Shown piece by piece: positions 1-5,719 of a stretch of 8,491 nucleotides of DNA. A model generated the notes under the pieces. The model had not been told where the DNA came from, did not search any database, and saw only the letters and a program-made list of their open reading frames with translations. The stretch is from an uncultured Bacilli bacterium (GTDB lineage Bacteria; Bacillota_I; Bacilli_A; RF39; UBA660). The DNA is taken from NCBI GenBank assembly GCA_949440065.1, contig CASRZP010000060.1:1-8491 (forward strand), given 5' to 3'. The translations under genes were made by a program, and so were the position numbers. Position 1 is the stretch's first letter. Every line of letters begins with the position of its first letter.

Positions 1-151
1 AAAAAGAATGGGAATTGCTTCTCATCCTTGATATTAAAGGGTTTTATTCTAAATACTGCCCCATAGTTAATCTAGAGTTAACAAAAGTGCATGAAAAATG
101 ACTAAAATTATTTTTCTTTATCACACACCTCTTTTCTTACTTTATGCATAC

Positions 152-180
152 ATTTTAACATAGTTTTTTATGTACTTCAA
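152..180 (-). promoter_or_regulatory. Promoter-like site near the left edge
   Basis: On the minus strand TTGAAG (175-180) and TAAAAT (152-157) are separated by 17 nt, a good sigma-A-type arrangement. A Shine-Dalgarno-like AGAGGTG follows at 126-132. No convincing gene follows it: the nearest GTG (122-124) lies too close to the ribosome site and opens a frame of only 26 codons, ending in TAA at about 44-46. A different frame is open from about 66 to the edge but has no start codon. The stretch 1-211 therefore holds a plausible promoter and ribosome site but no supported coding sequence. It may be the damaged 5' end of a gene lying beyond the window. Confidence 0.35.
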
Positions 181-211
181 TTATTTTTATGTATAAAGAT
201 GAAAAACATCA

Positions 212-408
212 TTAAAAATGAATAACATATTTAACATGATAATATTCTATAATATAATTGTTTGAATAAGTTGTTTCCTTCAACACATTTCCATTCGATG
301 GTACAGCAATTAAGGCACTGATTTCTAATAAGGAAATCACACCAAGAAGTTCTACTATAGTAAATCCATTTTGTTCTTCCGATTTTTTTCTGTACTCATT
401 TTTTTCAT
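212..408 (-). pseudogene. Frameshifted, decayed type IV prepilin-like gene
   Basis: One frame encodes NGFTIVELLGVISLLEISAL followed by IAVPSNGNVLKETT, clearly homologous to the N-terminus of the intact prepilin at 1249-3042 (GFTIVELLGVITLLAIIAII then AVPSIGNVLKETT). The Gly-Phe cleavage site and Glu+5 survive. The only good start, ATG at 406-408, overlaps the preceding gene's stop as ATGA, but its frame ends at TAG 355-357 after 17 codons. One extra A in either of two A7 tracts (383-389 or 399-405) would join that start to the prepilin frame. The repaired reading still stops at TAA 212-214, giving about 65 residues with no pilin head, and the hydrophobic helix carries Glu and Ser where the paralog has Ala and Ile, plus an Asn for Ile just after it. 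The sequence shows frameshift and decay; origin by duplication of the neighbouring prepilin is inference. A sequencing error could explain the frameshift but not the truncation or the helix substitutions. Confidence 0.75.
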
Positions 409-716
409 TTTCTTTTGTACCAAAATGTCTTCATCGTATAAAACAAAAAGATAGAAAAAATAATGACATACCCCCACATGATGATGGTATATACACTACC
501 ATTGGTATAACGTGCAAAAATCGTAGGAAGACTTTCTGGAATATACTGATCTATCAAAGCCTTAACATCAGGTAAACCTAGATTATTTTTAACAAATGTT
601 AAAATTCTAAGTAAAATATCTACGATGGCTACAAAATACACCACACTGCTAAAACGTCTAAAAACGAAAATCACAGCAACTAATAAAATTAATAATACAA
701 TAACATCAACACTCAT
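405..716 (-). CDS. Small multi-span membrane protein, function unknown
   Basis: The product has 103 residues and I do not recognise a family. Hydrophobic stretches lie at about residues 4-19, 24-42 and 76-95, the first two separated by an Arg-Arg pair (20-21). A more polar segment (43-75) containing KNNLGLPDVKALIDQYIPES lies between spans two and three, and the tail is basic (WYKRK). It is probably an integral membrane protein with two or three spans. A modest ribosome site (AGGG) lies about seven bases before ATG 716. The gene starts 30 nt after the 118-residue membrane protein and its stop overlaps the start of the decayed prepilin as ATGA, so the three probably formed one translationally coupled unit. 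A role linked to prepilin export or assembly is inference from position only. Confidence 0.7.
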   Translation of the reverse strand: MSVDVIVLLILLVAVIFVFRRFSSVVYFVAIVDILLRILTFVKNNLGLPDVKALIDQYIPESLPTIFARYTNGSVYTIIMWGYVIIFSIFLFYTMKTFWYKRK

Positions 717-746
717 TTTTATCCCTACTTCTATTTTTTATTTTTA

Positions 747-1103
747 TCATTCAAAATCAGCATCCTCTTGAACGTAAGAGTTCTCTTTATACAGTAAGTG
801 TTCTAATTTATCCACTAAATATGTTAACTCCTCACGCACACTTCCATCTTCTGATACAATTTCAAAACGATAATATTTATTTTCTACTTCTTCTACAAAT
901 TGATAAATGCCATTTTCAAGAGGAACTTTCTCATTTAATAGGGCTAAGGCTTGCTCTTTGGTTAACCCTTTTTTCTCTTCAACTGGTGGATTATCGTTTG
1001 GTTGATTGGGTTTAACCTCACCTTTTTTGAAAATCGTTAGGAATGCTCCTATTAATATGAAAAGAATAGCAATACTTAAAATAATAGTCATTTTCTTTCT
1101 CAT
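747..1103 (-). CDS. Membrane-anchored small extracytoplasmic protein
   Basis: The product has 118 residues: a basic start (MRKK), one hydrophobic segment at about residues 5-25, a basic stop-transfer patch (KK), a Pro/Asn-rich linker (about 31-46), and a charged alpha/beta-looking domain (47-118) with TKEQALALLNEKV followed by YYRFEIVSEDGSVREEL. The layout suggests a signal anchor with an extracytoplasmic domain; no Cys follows the segment, so it is not a lipoprotein. The C-terminal part, a helix followed by a strand-turn-strand, loosely recalls PepSY-type domains, but I cannot confirm that by eye. AAAGGAGA lies six bases before ATG 1103, a strong ribosome site, and a promoter lies just upstream. 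It is the first gene of a probable unit with the 103-residue membrane protein and the broken prepilin. Confidence 0.75.
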   Translation of the reverse strand: MRKKMTIILSIAILFILIGAFLTIFKKGEVKPNQPNDNPPVEEKKGLTKEQALALLNEKVPLENGIYQFVEEVENKYYRFEIVSEDGSVREELTYLVDKLEHLLYKENSYVQEDADFE

Positions 1104-1134
1104 AAGATTCTCCTTTTATTGGTAAAGATACTCT

Positions 1135-1164
1135 ATATTAGTGGTATTCATTTTGTACTGACAA
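1135..1164 (-). promoter_or_regulatory. Promoter of the small-membrane-protein unit
   Basis: TTGTCA (1159-1164) and TAATAT (1135-1140) on the minus strand are separated by 18 nt and precede the 118-residue gene by about 30 nt. Five of six bases match the -35 consensus. The upstream prepilin ends at 1249, so this promoter would let the small-membrane-protein unit be controlled separately. A palindrome abuts and overlaps the -35 box. Confidence 0.5.
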
Positions 1165-1179
1165 CTATCAGATAGTCAA
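1159..1179. promoter_or_regulatory. Operator-like palindrome overlapping a -35 box
   Basis: ACTATCAGATAGT (1164-1176) is a perfect 6+1+6 palindrome. It is flanked by TGAC (1159-1162) and GTCA (1175-1178), giving a longer imperfect dyad. Its edge shares a base with the TTGTCA -35 box of the 118-residue gene. The one-base centre rules out a stable RNA hairpin of this core, so a protein-binding site is the more natural reading. The binding protein is unknown. Confidence 0.4.
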
Positions 1180-1214
1180 CTTTGTTAATAGTAATCACGA
1201 TAGAAGTTTTCATA

Positions 1215-1238
1215 GATCACTTTTATTTTTTAGTGATC
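1215..1238. repeat. Inverted repeat after the large prepilin gene
   Basis: GATCACT (1215-1221) and AGTGATC (1232-1238) form a perfect 7-bp stem around a 10-nt A/T loop, starting 10 nt after the stop of the 597-residue prepilin. It could be a 3'-end hairpin or weak terminator for that gene. The minus-strand sequence after it (TATGAAAACTTC) lacks a U-tract, so it is not a textbook intrinsic terminator. Confidence 0.4.
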
Positions 1239-1248
1239 AAGTCTTATT

Positions 1249-3042
1249 CTATTCATACATACAAACTTTTGTTTCACTAATGTTGCTGTAGGTACCTGCC
1301 TCATTTTTAACGCGTAAATATACGGTATGGCATTTCCCTGCCTCTGTTTCCTTAATTTTCAAACTACTCGTTGACCATGAAGTAGTAGTGCCGTCTGAAA
1401 GCGTATATTTATGATAGAAAGTAATATCACTACAGCTTTCTACCTCGCAATCATGAACTGGATCAGTTACAGTATGTACTGCTCTAAATCCTGTGCTACT
1501 ACCATTCTTATATGCAGAAACCCGACAGCTATTCACACCAAAGAAGGCAATATCTAAAGTGGTACAAGTCATTCTAAAAGTCCATGGTGAATTTTCATTA
1601 CGTGTTTTGGTAAGATTAAAATATGGGGTATAAGGTTGAAATCGATCTACTTTAACGGTTTTTACTACAGTTGTTTCATTACCTACATTATCACGTGCGT
1701 AAATAGTTACACGGTAGCGATTAAAGTTAACCACATCACTAGAAATCACTTTTCCATTACTTTGGAAGTGACTAATAGCTTTCGTACTTTCATCCCATTT
1801 TTTACTAGCTACTCCACTTAGAGAATCACTAACGGTAACGGTAGCATTCTTACTTGTTGCACTCCAAACACTTGGGCTATGTTCACTAAAACTAATCACT
1901 GGGGGTGTCTTATCAATTTTCATGGTATAAGATAGTGCTTCTCCTCTTCCTTTATCATTCACTCCTCGAACATATATGGTATAGTTTCCTTCGGCTACTT
2001 GTAATAAGTTGTTTCCTTTTGTCCAAGTTCCATTAGGATTTGTGGTGTATTCATAATAATCAACCTTTCCATTGGAAGTAAACTCTTGATAAATAGATTC
2101 TTTCGTCCATGTTCCTTCTTGATAAGTTGCTCCAGTAGAACTTCCAAGACGTAAAATAACACTTGGTTTTTCTGGAATATTTGGCTCTACAATGATAGTT
2201 CTAGTATCAATGGTGATGTTTCCACTTTTATCTTTTGCTGTATAGGTAATCGTGTGAACTCCTACTGGCAGAGTTGATGTATCAGTAATATCTGGATACA
2301 CGGTATCTATTCCACTATCATCATCTTTTGCCGTAACGCCTGTCATGACATCATAACTATCTCCTTGGGTAATGGTTACTTCTTTTGGACTTATTACTAA
2401 TATAGGTTTGGTAGGATCTACTACGGTGATGATTGTTTTTGCTTTAGCAATTTTATAAATGTATTCTAAGGTATATTTTCCTACCTTGCTAATATTTACT
2501 GTATTACTCACTGGTGCTAAATCGTTAACTAATATTTCTCCTGTTGATTTTCTTTTTACTTGTGCTAATGGCACAGTAAATGGTTCATTTAAAATATGTA
2601 CGCTATCTTCTTTAGGTACTATGATATAGTTATTTTCCGGATAATACTCTTCACTACAGTACTCTCCTTTTGTTTTGTAATCATCGCATATCACACACGT
2701 ATGGTATTTATAATTTTCTGTTTCTTCTTTATAGACAATGACATATCCCGTGCAGGTTTTATTGTTCTTATCGACAATTGGATCCATATATCCATCGTTT
2801 ACTAATTGTTCAATATCCACCATCGATGTTTGTCCATACTCTTTAGGTAATAATGTACGATTAGCGTTATAATAATCTTTAGCCCCTAGCTGTAAGGTAT
2901 TCTCATTTGTCGTATAGTACGCTACTGTTGTTTCTTTTAGCACATTTCCAATGGATGGTACAGCAATGATAGCAATAATTGCTAATAAGGTAATTACTCC
3001 TAACAACTCTACAATCGTAAAACCTTTTTTATTTGTTTTCAT
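1249..3042 (-). CDS. Large type IV prepilin-like surface protein with Ig-like domains
   Basis: The 597-residue product opens with a class III prepilin leader, MKTNKKG, cleaved before Phe8, with Glu at mature position 5 and a hydrophobic helix to about residue 31 (FTIVELLGVITLLAIIAIIA). Prepilin peptidase would cut after Gly7 and the helix would anchor or assemble the protein. Residues 35-140 form a pilin-like head with Cys97, 116, 119 and 129. Then come Ig-like segments: about 142-209, 211-287 (DUF5011-like, with GVHTITYTAKDKSGN), 290-378 and 379-466 (with YARDNVGNETT). The last part, 467-597, carries Cys493, 506, 532, 537, 571 and 594. Ten cysteines and long beta-rich repeats suit an extracellular, disulfide-stabilised stalk or adhesin. 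It is far larger than a major pilin (about 150-200 residues), so a pilus-tip or minor-pilin adhesin or a pseudopilin-anchored surface protein is likely; that role is inferred. ATG 3042 gives the right leader length, though its ribosome site (AAGTGATG) is weak. No pilus-assembly genes are in the window. Confidence 0.88.
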   Translation of the reverse strand: MKTNKKGFTIVELLGVITLLAIIAIIAVPSIGNVLKETTVAYYTTNENTLQLGAKDYYNANRTLLPKEYGQTSMVDIEQLVNDGYMDPIVDKNNKTCTGYVIVYKEETENYKYHTCVICDDYKTKGEYCSEEYYPENNYIIVPKEDSVHILNEPFTVPLAQVKRKSTGEILVNDLAPVSNTVNISKVGKYTLEYIYKIAKAKTIITVVDPTKPILVISPKEVTITQGDSYDVMTGVTAKDDDSGIDTVYPDITDTSTLPVGVHTITYTAKDKSGNITIDTRTIIVEPNIPEKPSVILRLGSSTGATYQEGTWTKESIYQEFTSNGKVDYYEYTTNPNGTWTKGNNLLQVAEGNYTIYVRGVNDKGRGEALSYTMKIDKTPPVISFSEHSPSVWSATSKNATVTVSDSLSGVASKKWDESTKAISHFQSNGKVISSDVVNFNRYRVTIYARDNVGNETTVVKTVKVDRFQPYTPYFNLTKTRNENSPWTFRMTCTTLDIAFFGVNSCRVSAYKNGSSTGFRAVHTVTDPVHDCEVESCSDITFYHKYTLSDGTTTSWSTSSLKIKETEAGKCHTVYLRVKNEAGTYSNISETKVCMYE

Positions 3043-3069
3043 CTACATCACTTATCTTTCTTTATATTA

Positions 3070-3098
3070 ATCATAACAAAAGCAATAATTTTTTTCAA
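3070..3098 (-). promoter_or_regulatory. Promoter of the large prepilin gene
   Basis: TTGAAA (3093-3098) and TATGAT (3070-3075) on the minus strand are exactly 17 nt apart, a near-consensus sigma-A promoter. Transcription would begin near 3063, giving a leader of about 20 nt before ATG 3042. The -35 box lies some 20 bp beyond the edge of the inverted-repeat element at 3119-3251, so the prepilin has its own promoter and need not depend on read-through from tmk. Confidence 0.65.
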
Positions 3099-3118
3099 TT
3101 AAAAATATAGATTTTCTC

Positions 3119-3251
3119 GGTTCTTGCACTTTTAGGGGTGCTAGTTCAAGATTATGTTTTATAGAAATGTTAAGAGTTTGATATTTTTAGCATTTTTATT
3201 AGTATAAAAGATGCTAAAATTTTGATTAGCACCCCTTAATGTTTAAGAACC
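3119..3251. mobile_element. MITE-like element with terminal inverted repeats
   Basis: The ends 3119-3143 and 3227-3251 are imperfect 25-bp inverted repeats matching at 21 of 25 positions, including an outer 7-bp block (GGTTCTT/AAGAACC) and an inner 9-bp block (GGGGTGCTA/TAGCACCCC). The heptamer ATTTTCT occurs directly outside on both sides (3111-3117 and 3254-3260), one and two bases from the repeat ends, which could be a target-site duplication. The 133-bp interior has no coding potential and holds a separate hairpin. These traits suit a small non-autonomous transposable element. A processed RNA structure or a terminator after tmk are alternatives. No transposase is present in the window, and copy number cannot be seen here. 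Confidence 0.5.
3185..3219. repeat. Internal hairpin of the inverted-repeat element
   Basis: TTTTAGCAT (3185-3193) and ATGCTAAAA (3211-3219) are perfect 9-bp arms, extendable inward by a wobble and three A-T pairs around a 9-nt loop. It sits inside the larger inverted repeat, so a transcript of either strand could fold into a nested structure. No clear U-tract follows on the minus strand, so a terminator role for tmk is uncertain. Confidence 0.5.
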
Positions 3252-3305
3252 TCATTTTCTTTGCAAAAACTTTTCCAATATATATTTTCATTTACTATTT
3301 TAAAT

Positions 3306-3986
3306 TTAATCTTCTTTTAAAATGATAGATAACATTTCTTGATGAATATCATCAATGGTACGAATTTGCTTTTTCTCTTTGTCTTCACATTCAATTACCG
3401 TCCAATGATATAACTCAGATAATTCAATATAAGCATCTTCTGAACGCTTTAAATGTTCCTCATTCATTTCCGCATCATCTAGAACCTCACGATTTTTCTT
3501 TAGTTCGTAGGATAACCAAGAAGGAACATGTAAAAAGATGGTAAGATCAGCTTTAGGAAGTTCTAAAAGCCAATATTCCAGTTTATCAATCCATTGATAA
3601 AAGTAAAAACGTTCATCTTTATTTTCAATCTTACTTCCTTGATGAGCCATGTTACTACTAGTATAGCGATCTAGAATAACATAATAGCCTTCTTCAAGAT
3701 ATTCTTTTACTTTATTAATATTGTATTTTCTATCTGCGGCAAAATATAGTGAGGTAACTTTTGCATCTACGTTAGCATATCCTTCACTAAACCAGCATGA
3801 TGAAATATTAGGGTTTCCTAACACTGGTCCACCTAAAATTTTTCCTGTTGGTGTATCATACATGGGAAAAGTTAAGCGAATAGCTTTCTTTCCTTTTTCT
3901 TCTAAGGACTTTACTAATAACTCTGTCTGTGTAGCCTTCCCTGAACAATCTGTTCCTTCTACGACAATTAATTTTCCCGTTTTCAT
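3306..3986 (-). CDS. tmk: Thymidylate kinase (dTMP kinase)
   Basis: This enzyme phosphorylates dTMP to dTDP with ATP in the cytoplasm, the committed step to dTTP. The 226-residue sequence has the P-loop EGTDCSGKATQT (10-21), the substrate motif FPMYDTPTGK (40-49), AADRKYN (83-89), and the family signature LDRYTSSNMAHQG (105-117), followed by a lid region with KKNRE (163-167). The P-loop carries Cys14-Ser15 where most bacterial enzymes have Gly/Arg-Ala/Pro, and the protein is slightly longer than the usual 205-215 residues; the extra length seems to lie after FPMYDTPTGK (GGPVLGNPNISSCWFSEG) and in the lid. All core motifs are present, so it should be active. GAGGTGG before ATG 3986 is a strong ribosome site, and the gene has its own promoter overlapping the end of the HD gene. 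A broader deoxynucleoside kinase is possible but less likely. Confidence 0.9.
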   Translation of the reverse strand: MKTGKLIVVEGTDCSGKATQTELLVKSLEEKGKKAIRLTFPMYDTPTGKILGGPVLGNPNISSCWFSEGYANVDAKVTSLYFAADRKYNINKVKEYLEEGYYVILDRYTSSNMAHQGSKIENKDERFYFYQWIDKLEYWLLELPKADLTIFLHVPSWLSYELKKNREVLDDAEMNEEHLKRSEDAYIELSELYHWTVIECEDKEKKQIRTIDDIHQEMLSIILKED

Positions 3987-4014
3987 TTTCCCACCTCAAT
4001 TTTATTTCTATTTA

Positions 4015-4043
4015 AGTATAGTAAAAAACATATATTTTGTCAA
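4015..4043 (-). promoter_or_regulatory. tmk promoter overlapping the upstream stop codon
   Basis: A perfect TTGACA (4038-4043) and a good TATACT (4015-4020) are separated by 17 nt on the minus strand, about 30 nt before the tmk start. The TGA inside the -35 box is the stop codon of the HD gene (4040-4042), so a functional promoter and a gene end share bases. This is one of the two strongest promoters in the window by eye and suggests tmk is transcribed independently of the lepA-hemW run. Confidence 0.75.
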
Positions 4044-4621
4044 TTTATTACATGATTAGATGAATCAAAAGGAATCAAAATACATTTTCTACTGGCTAGA
4101 TAATCACACATGTGAACGAAGTTTTCGTATTTTGTTTTAGGAACAGGCAAAACCTCATTTCCATCATAATCTTTATTCCATGGTCCCATGTGTGATGCTA
4201 TCACTTTACATAAAAAAGTTAATTCTTCTTCATTTAACGTAAGATTGGCTTTTTCTTCTTGTAAGAACTTCCCAATTAGTAAAGGATGATCAAACTTGGT
4301 ATATTTCTCTTGTACTTTTCCTGATTTTAGTCCATCGTGAATCATTAAACCAAAAATCATTAAGTCTTTTTCATTTTGACTATATTTATCCCCGATTATT
4401 GGATCTGATAATAATTCAAAAGCAATTCTAACAGCAGCTTTCGTATGACGTAGTAGTCCACCCTCTCCTAAAGCATACTCTGGATGATACTTTCCTGTTG
4501 AACTAGCAGGCACCATGTAAAAATAGTCTGGCAATTGATTAAGTATATACTTAGCTGATTCCTTTATCCTTTCGTCTTTGATATAAGTTAATTCTTGATT
4601 AAAATGTTCATACTTCTCCAT
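4040..4621 (-). CDS. HD-domain phosphohydrolase
   Basis: The 193-residue product has the ordered metal-binding residues of the HD superfamily: His59 in GGLLRHTKAA, His95-Asp96 in LMIHDGLKSG, His112 in KFDHPLL, His144 in ASHMGPW, and Asp173 in HMCDYLASRK. HD proteins are metal-dependent phosphohydrolases acting on nucleotides, cyclic nucleotides or RNA ends. The GGLLRHT...IHDGLKSG pattern recalls the HD module of YhaM-type 3'-5' exoribonucleases, but there is no N-terminal OB fold here (only about 50 residues precede the domain), so the substrate is unknown. The start is supported by AAGGAG eight bases upstream, which overlaps the hemW stop. The gene lies 12 nt after hemW, so it is probably co-transcribed with lepA-hemW. 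Its neighbour tmk makes a nucleotide-metabolism role attractive, but this is inference. Confidence 0.85.
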   Translation of the reverse strand: MEKYEHFNQELTYIKDERIKESAKYILNQLPDYFYMVPASSTGKYHPEYALGEGGLLRHTKAAVRIAFELLSDPIIGDKYSQNEKDLMIFGLMIHDGLKSGKVQEKYTKFDHPLLIGKFLQEEKANLTLNEEELTFLCKVIASHMGPWNKDYDGNEVLPVPKTKYENFVHMCDYLASRKCILIPFDSSNHVIN

Positions 4622-4633
4622 TTTTTGTACTCC

Positions 4634-5719
4634 TTACTCCACAAAACGAGTTAAAATCTCGTTTGATATATATAAATAATGATAGGATATCGATAAATAA
4701 GTTCCATCATCGATGAATACCTTTTTTTCTATCAGATCATCTATGTTAAAAACATCTTGAATATTTTGATGGTATTTTAGAAAAAATTCTCTTTTGTTTA
4801 CGCCTTCTATTTTTCTTAAACCCAAAATCATTTCATAACGCATTTTATCAATGTCGTTTAAAGTTTCTTCTTCTTTTTCAAAGTGGTGGTAATACGTTTT
4901 TAATTTTTTTGTATTAGTTGATCGAATATTACCAAGATACGATGCAGCACCTAACCCAAAGCCATAGTATTCCTGATTGTTCCAGTATACCAAATTATGT
5001 TTAGATTCTCTACCTTTTTTTGCATAATTACTAATTTCATATTGATGGAAGCCATTTTTTTCTAAGGTTTGATGAATCAACTGATACATTTTTACATCTA
5101 CTTCTTCTTTAATGGGTTCAACCTTTTCTAAATAAAGCTTCGTCCTAGGCTCAATCATTAATGAATAGCATGAAATATGACTTACCTTTAAAGAAAGTAA
5201 TTTTTCTAAGTCGTCTTTTAATTGTTCCATAGTCTCATTAGGTATCGCATACATCAAGTCAACAGAAATATTGGTAAAACCTATTTTTTTCGCTAAAGTA
5301 ATTTTTTCTTTTATCTCATCATAGGAGTGATTTCTTCCTAAAGTTTTTAATATTTCTTCTTGAAATGATTCAATTCCTATACTTAAGCGATTGACTCGAT
5401 GTTGATGCCAAAGAAATAGTTTTTCTTCTGTTATATCACTAGGGTTTACCTCGATAGTAAATTCAACATCTTTACTTAAGGGAAGGCTATCGGTAATAGA
5501 AAATAAAGTCTTTGTTTCCTTTAAGGAGAGACAACTAGGCGTTCCTCCTCCTAAATATAAGGTAGTTAGCTCATCTTTTATATTCGCACCCTTTACTTCT
5601 TCTTGTAATCTTTTAAGGTATAAATCAATATTTTGATACGAATATAGAAATTTACAAAAATCACAGTAAGAACAAATACTTTGACAAAAAGGAATATGAA
5701 TATAAGCACTTCTAACCAT
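4634..5719 (-). CDS. hemW: Heme chaperone HemW, radical SAM
   Basis: HemW is a radical-SAM family protein, formerly annotated as oxygen-independent coproporphyrinogen oxidase-like, that binds heme and delivers it to target proteins. The 361-residue sequence starts with YIHIPFCQSICSYCDFC, giving the cluster Cys12, 16 and 19 (CxxxCxxC) plus Cys22, the fourth cysteine typical of HemW. GGGTPS (57-62) is the SAM-binding glycine motif, followed by RLSIGIESF (111-119), ISCYSLMIEPRT (182-193), and the HemW hallmark YEISNYAKKG (227-236) with HNLVYW (241-246), which includes the proposed heme-binding HNxxYW motif. Length fits the family (about 360-380). The start shares one base with the lepA stop (TAATG), implying translational coupling, and the ribosome site within lepA is weak. 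lepA-hemW adjacency is classic in Bacillota, but the usual hrcA-grpE-dnaK block does not follow. True oxidase activity is unlikely given the HemW motifs. Confidence 0.93.
   Translation of the reverse strand: MVRSAYIHIPFCQSICSYCDFCKFLYSYQNIDLYLKRLQEEVKGANIKDELTTLYLGGGTPSCLSLKETKTLFSITDSLPLSKDVEFTIEVNPSDITEEKLFLWHQHRVNRLSIGIESFQEEILKTLGRNHSYDEIKEKITLAKKIGFTNISVDLMYAIPNETMEQLKDDLEKLLSLKVSHISCYSLMIEPRTKLYLEKVEPIKEEVDVKMYQLIHQTLEKNGFHQYEISNYAKKGRESKHNLVYWNNQEYYGFGLGAASYLGNIRSTNTKKLKTYYHHFEKEEETLNDIDKMRYEMILGLRKIEGVNKREFFLKYHQNIQDVFNIDDLIEKKVFIDDGTYLSISYHYLYISNEILTRFVE

Noticed and set aside
199..211. Short hairpin GATG-AAAAA-CATC after the prepilin remnant as a terminator
   Set aside because: Only four perfect base pairs and no U-tract on the minus strand; too weak to call.
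405..407. TGA read as Trp (Mycoplasma code)
   Set aside because: Reading through this TGA leaves the frame open but destroys the conserved prepilin frame next to it; other genes also end at TGA at sensible places.
821..1015. Plus-strand open frame of 64 codons
   Set aside because: It lies entirely inside the 118-residue minus-strand gene, which has a strong ribosome site and signal anchor; the plus frame has no ribosome site.
3119..3251. T-box or other riboswitch in front of the prepilin
   Set aside because: No T-box motif or known riboswitch core is visible, and the prepilin promoter lies downstream of the element, so it is not part of that leader.
3721..4059. Plus-strand open frame of 112 codons
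   Set aside because: It is antisense to tmk, whose P-loop and DRY motifs are unmistakable; the plus frame shows no family features.
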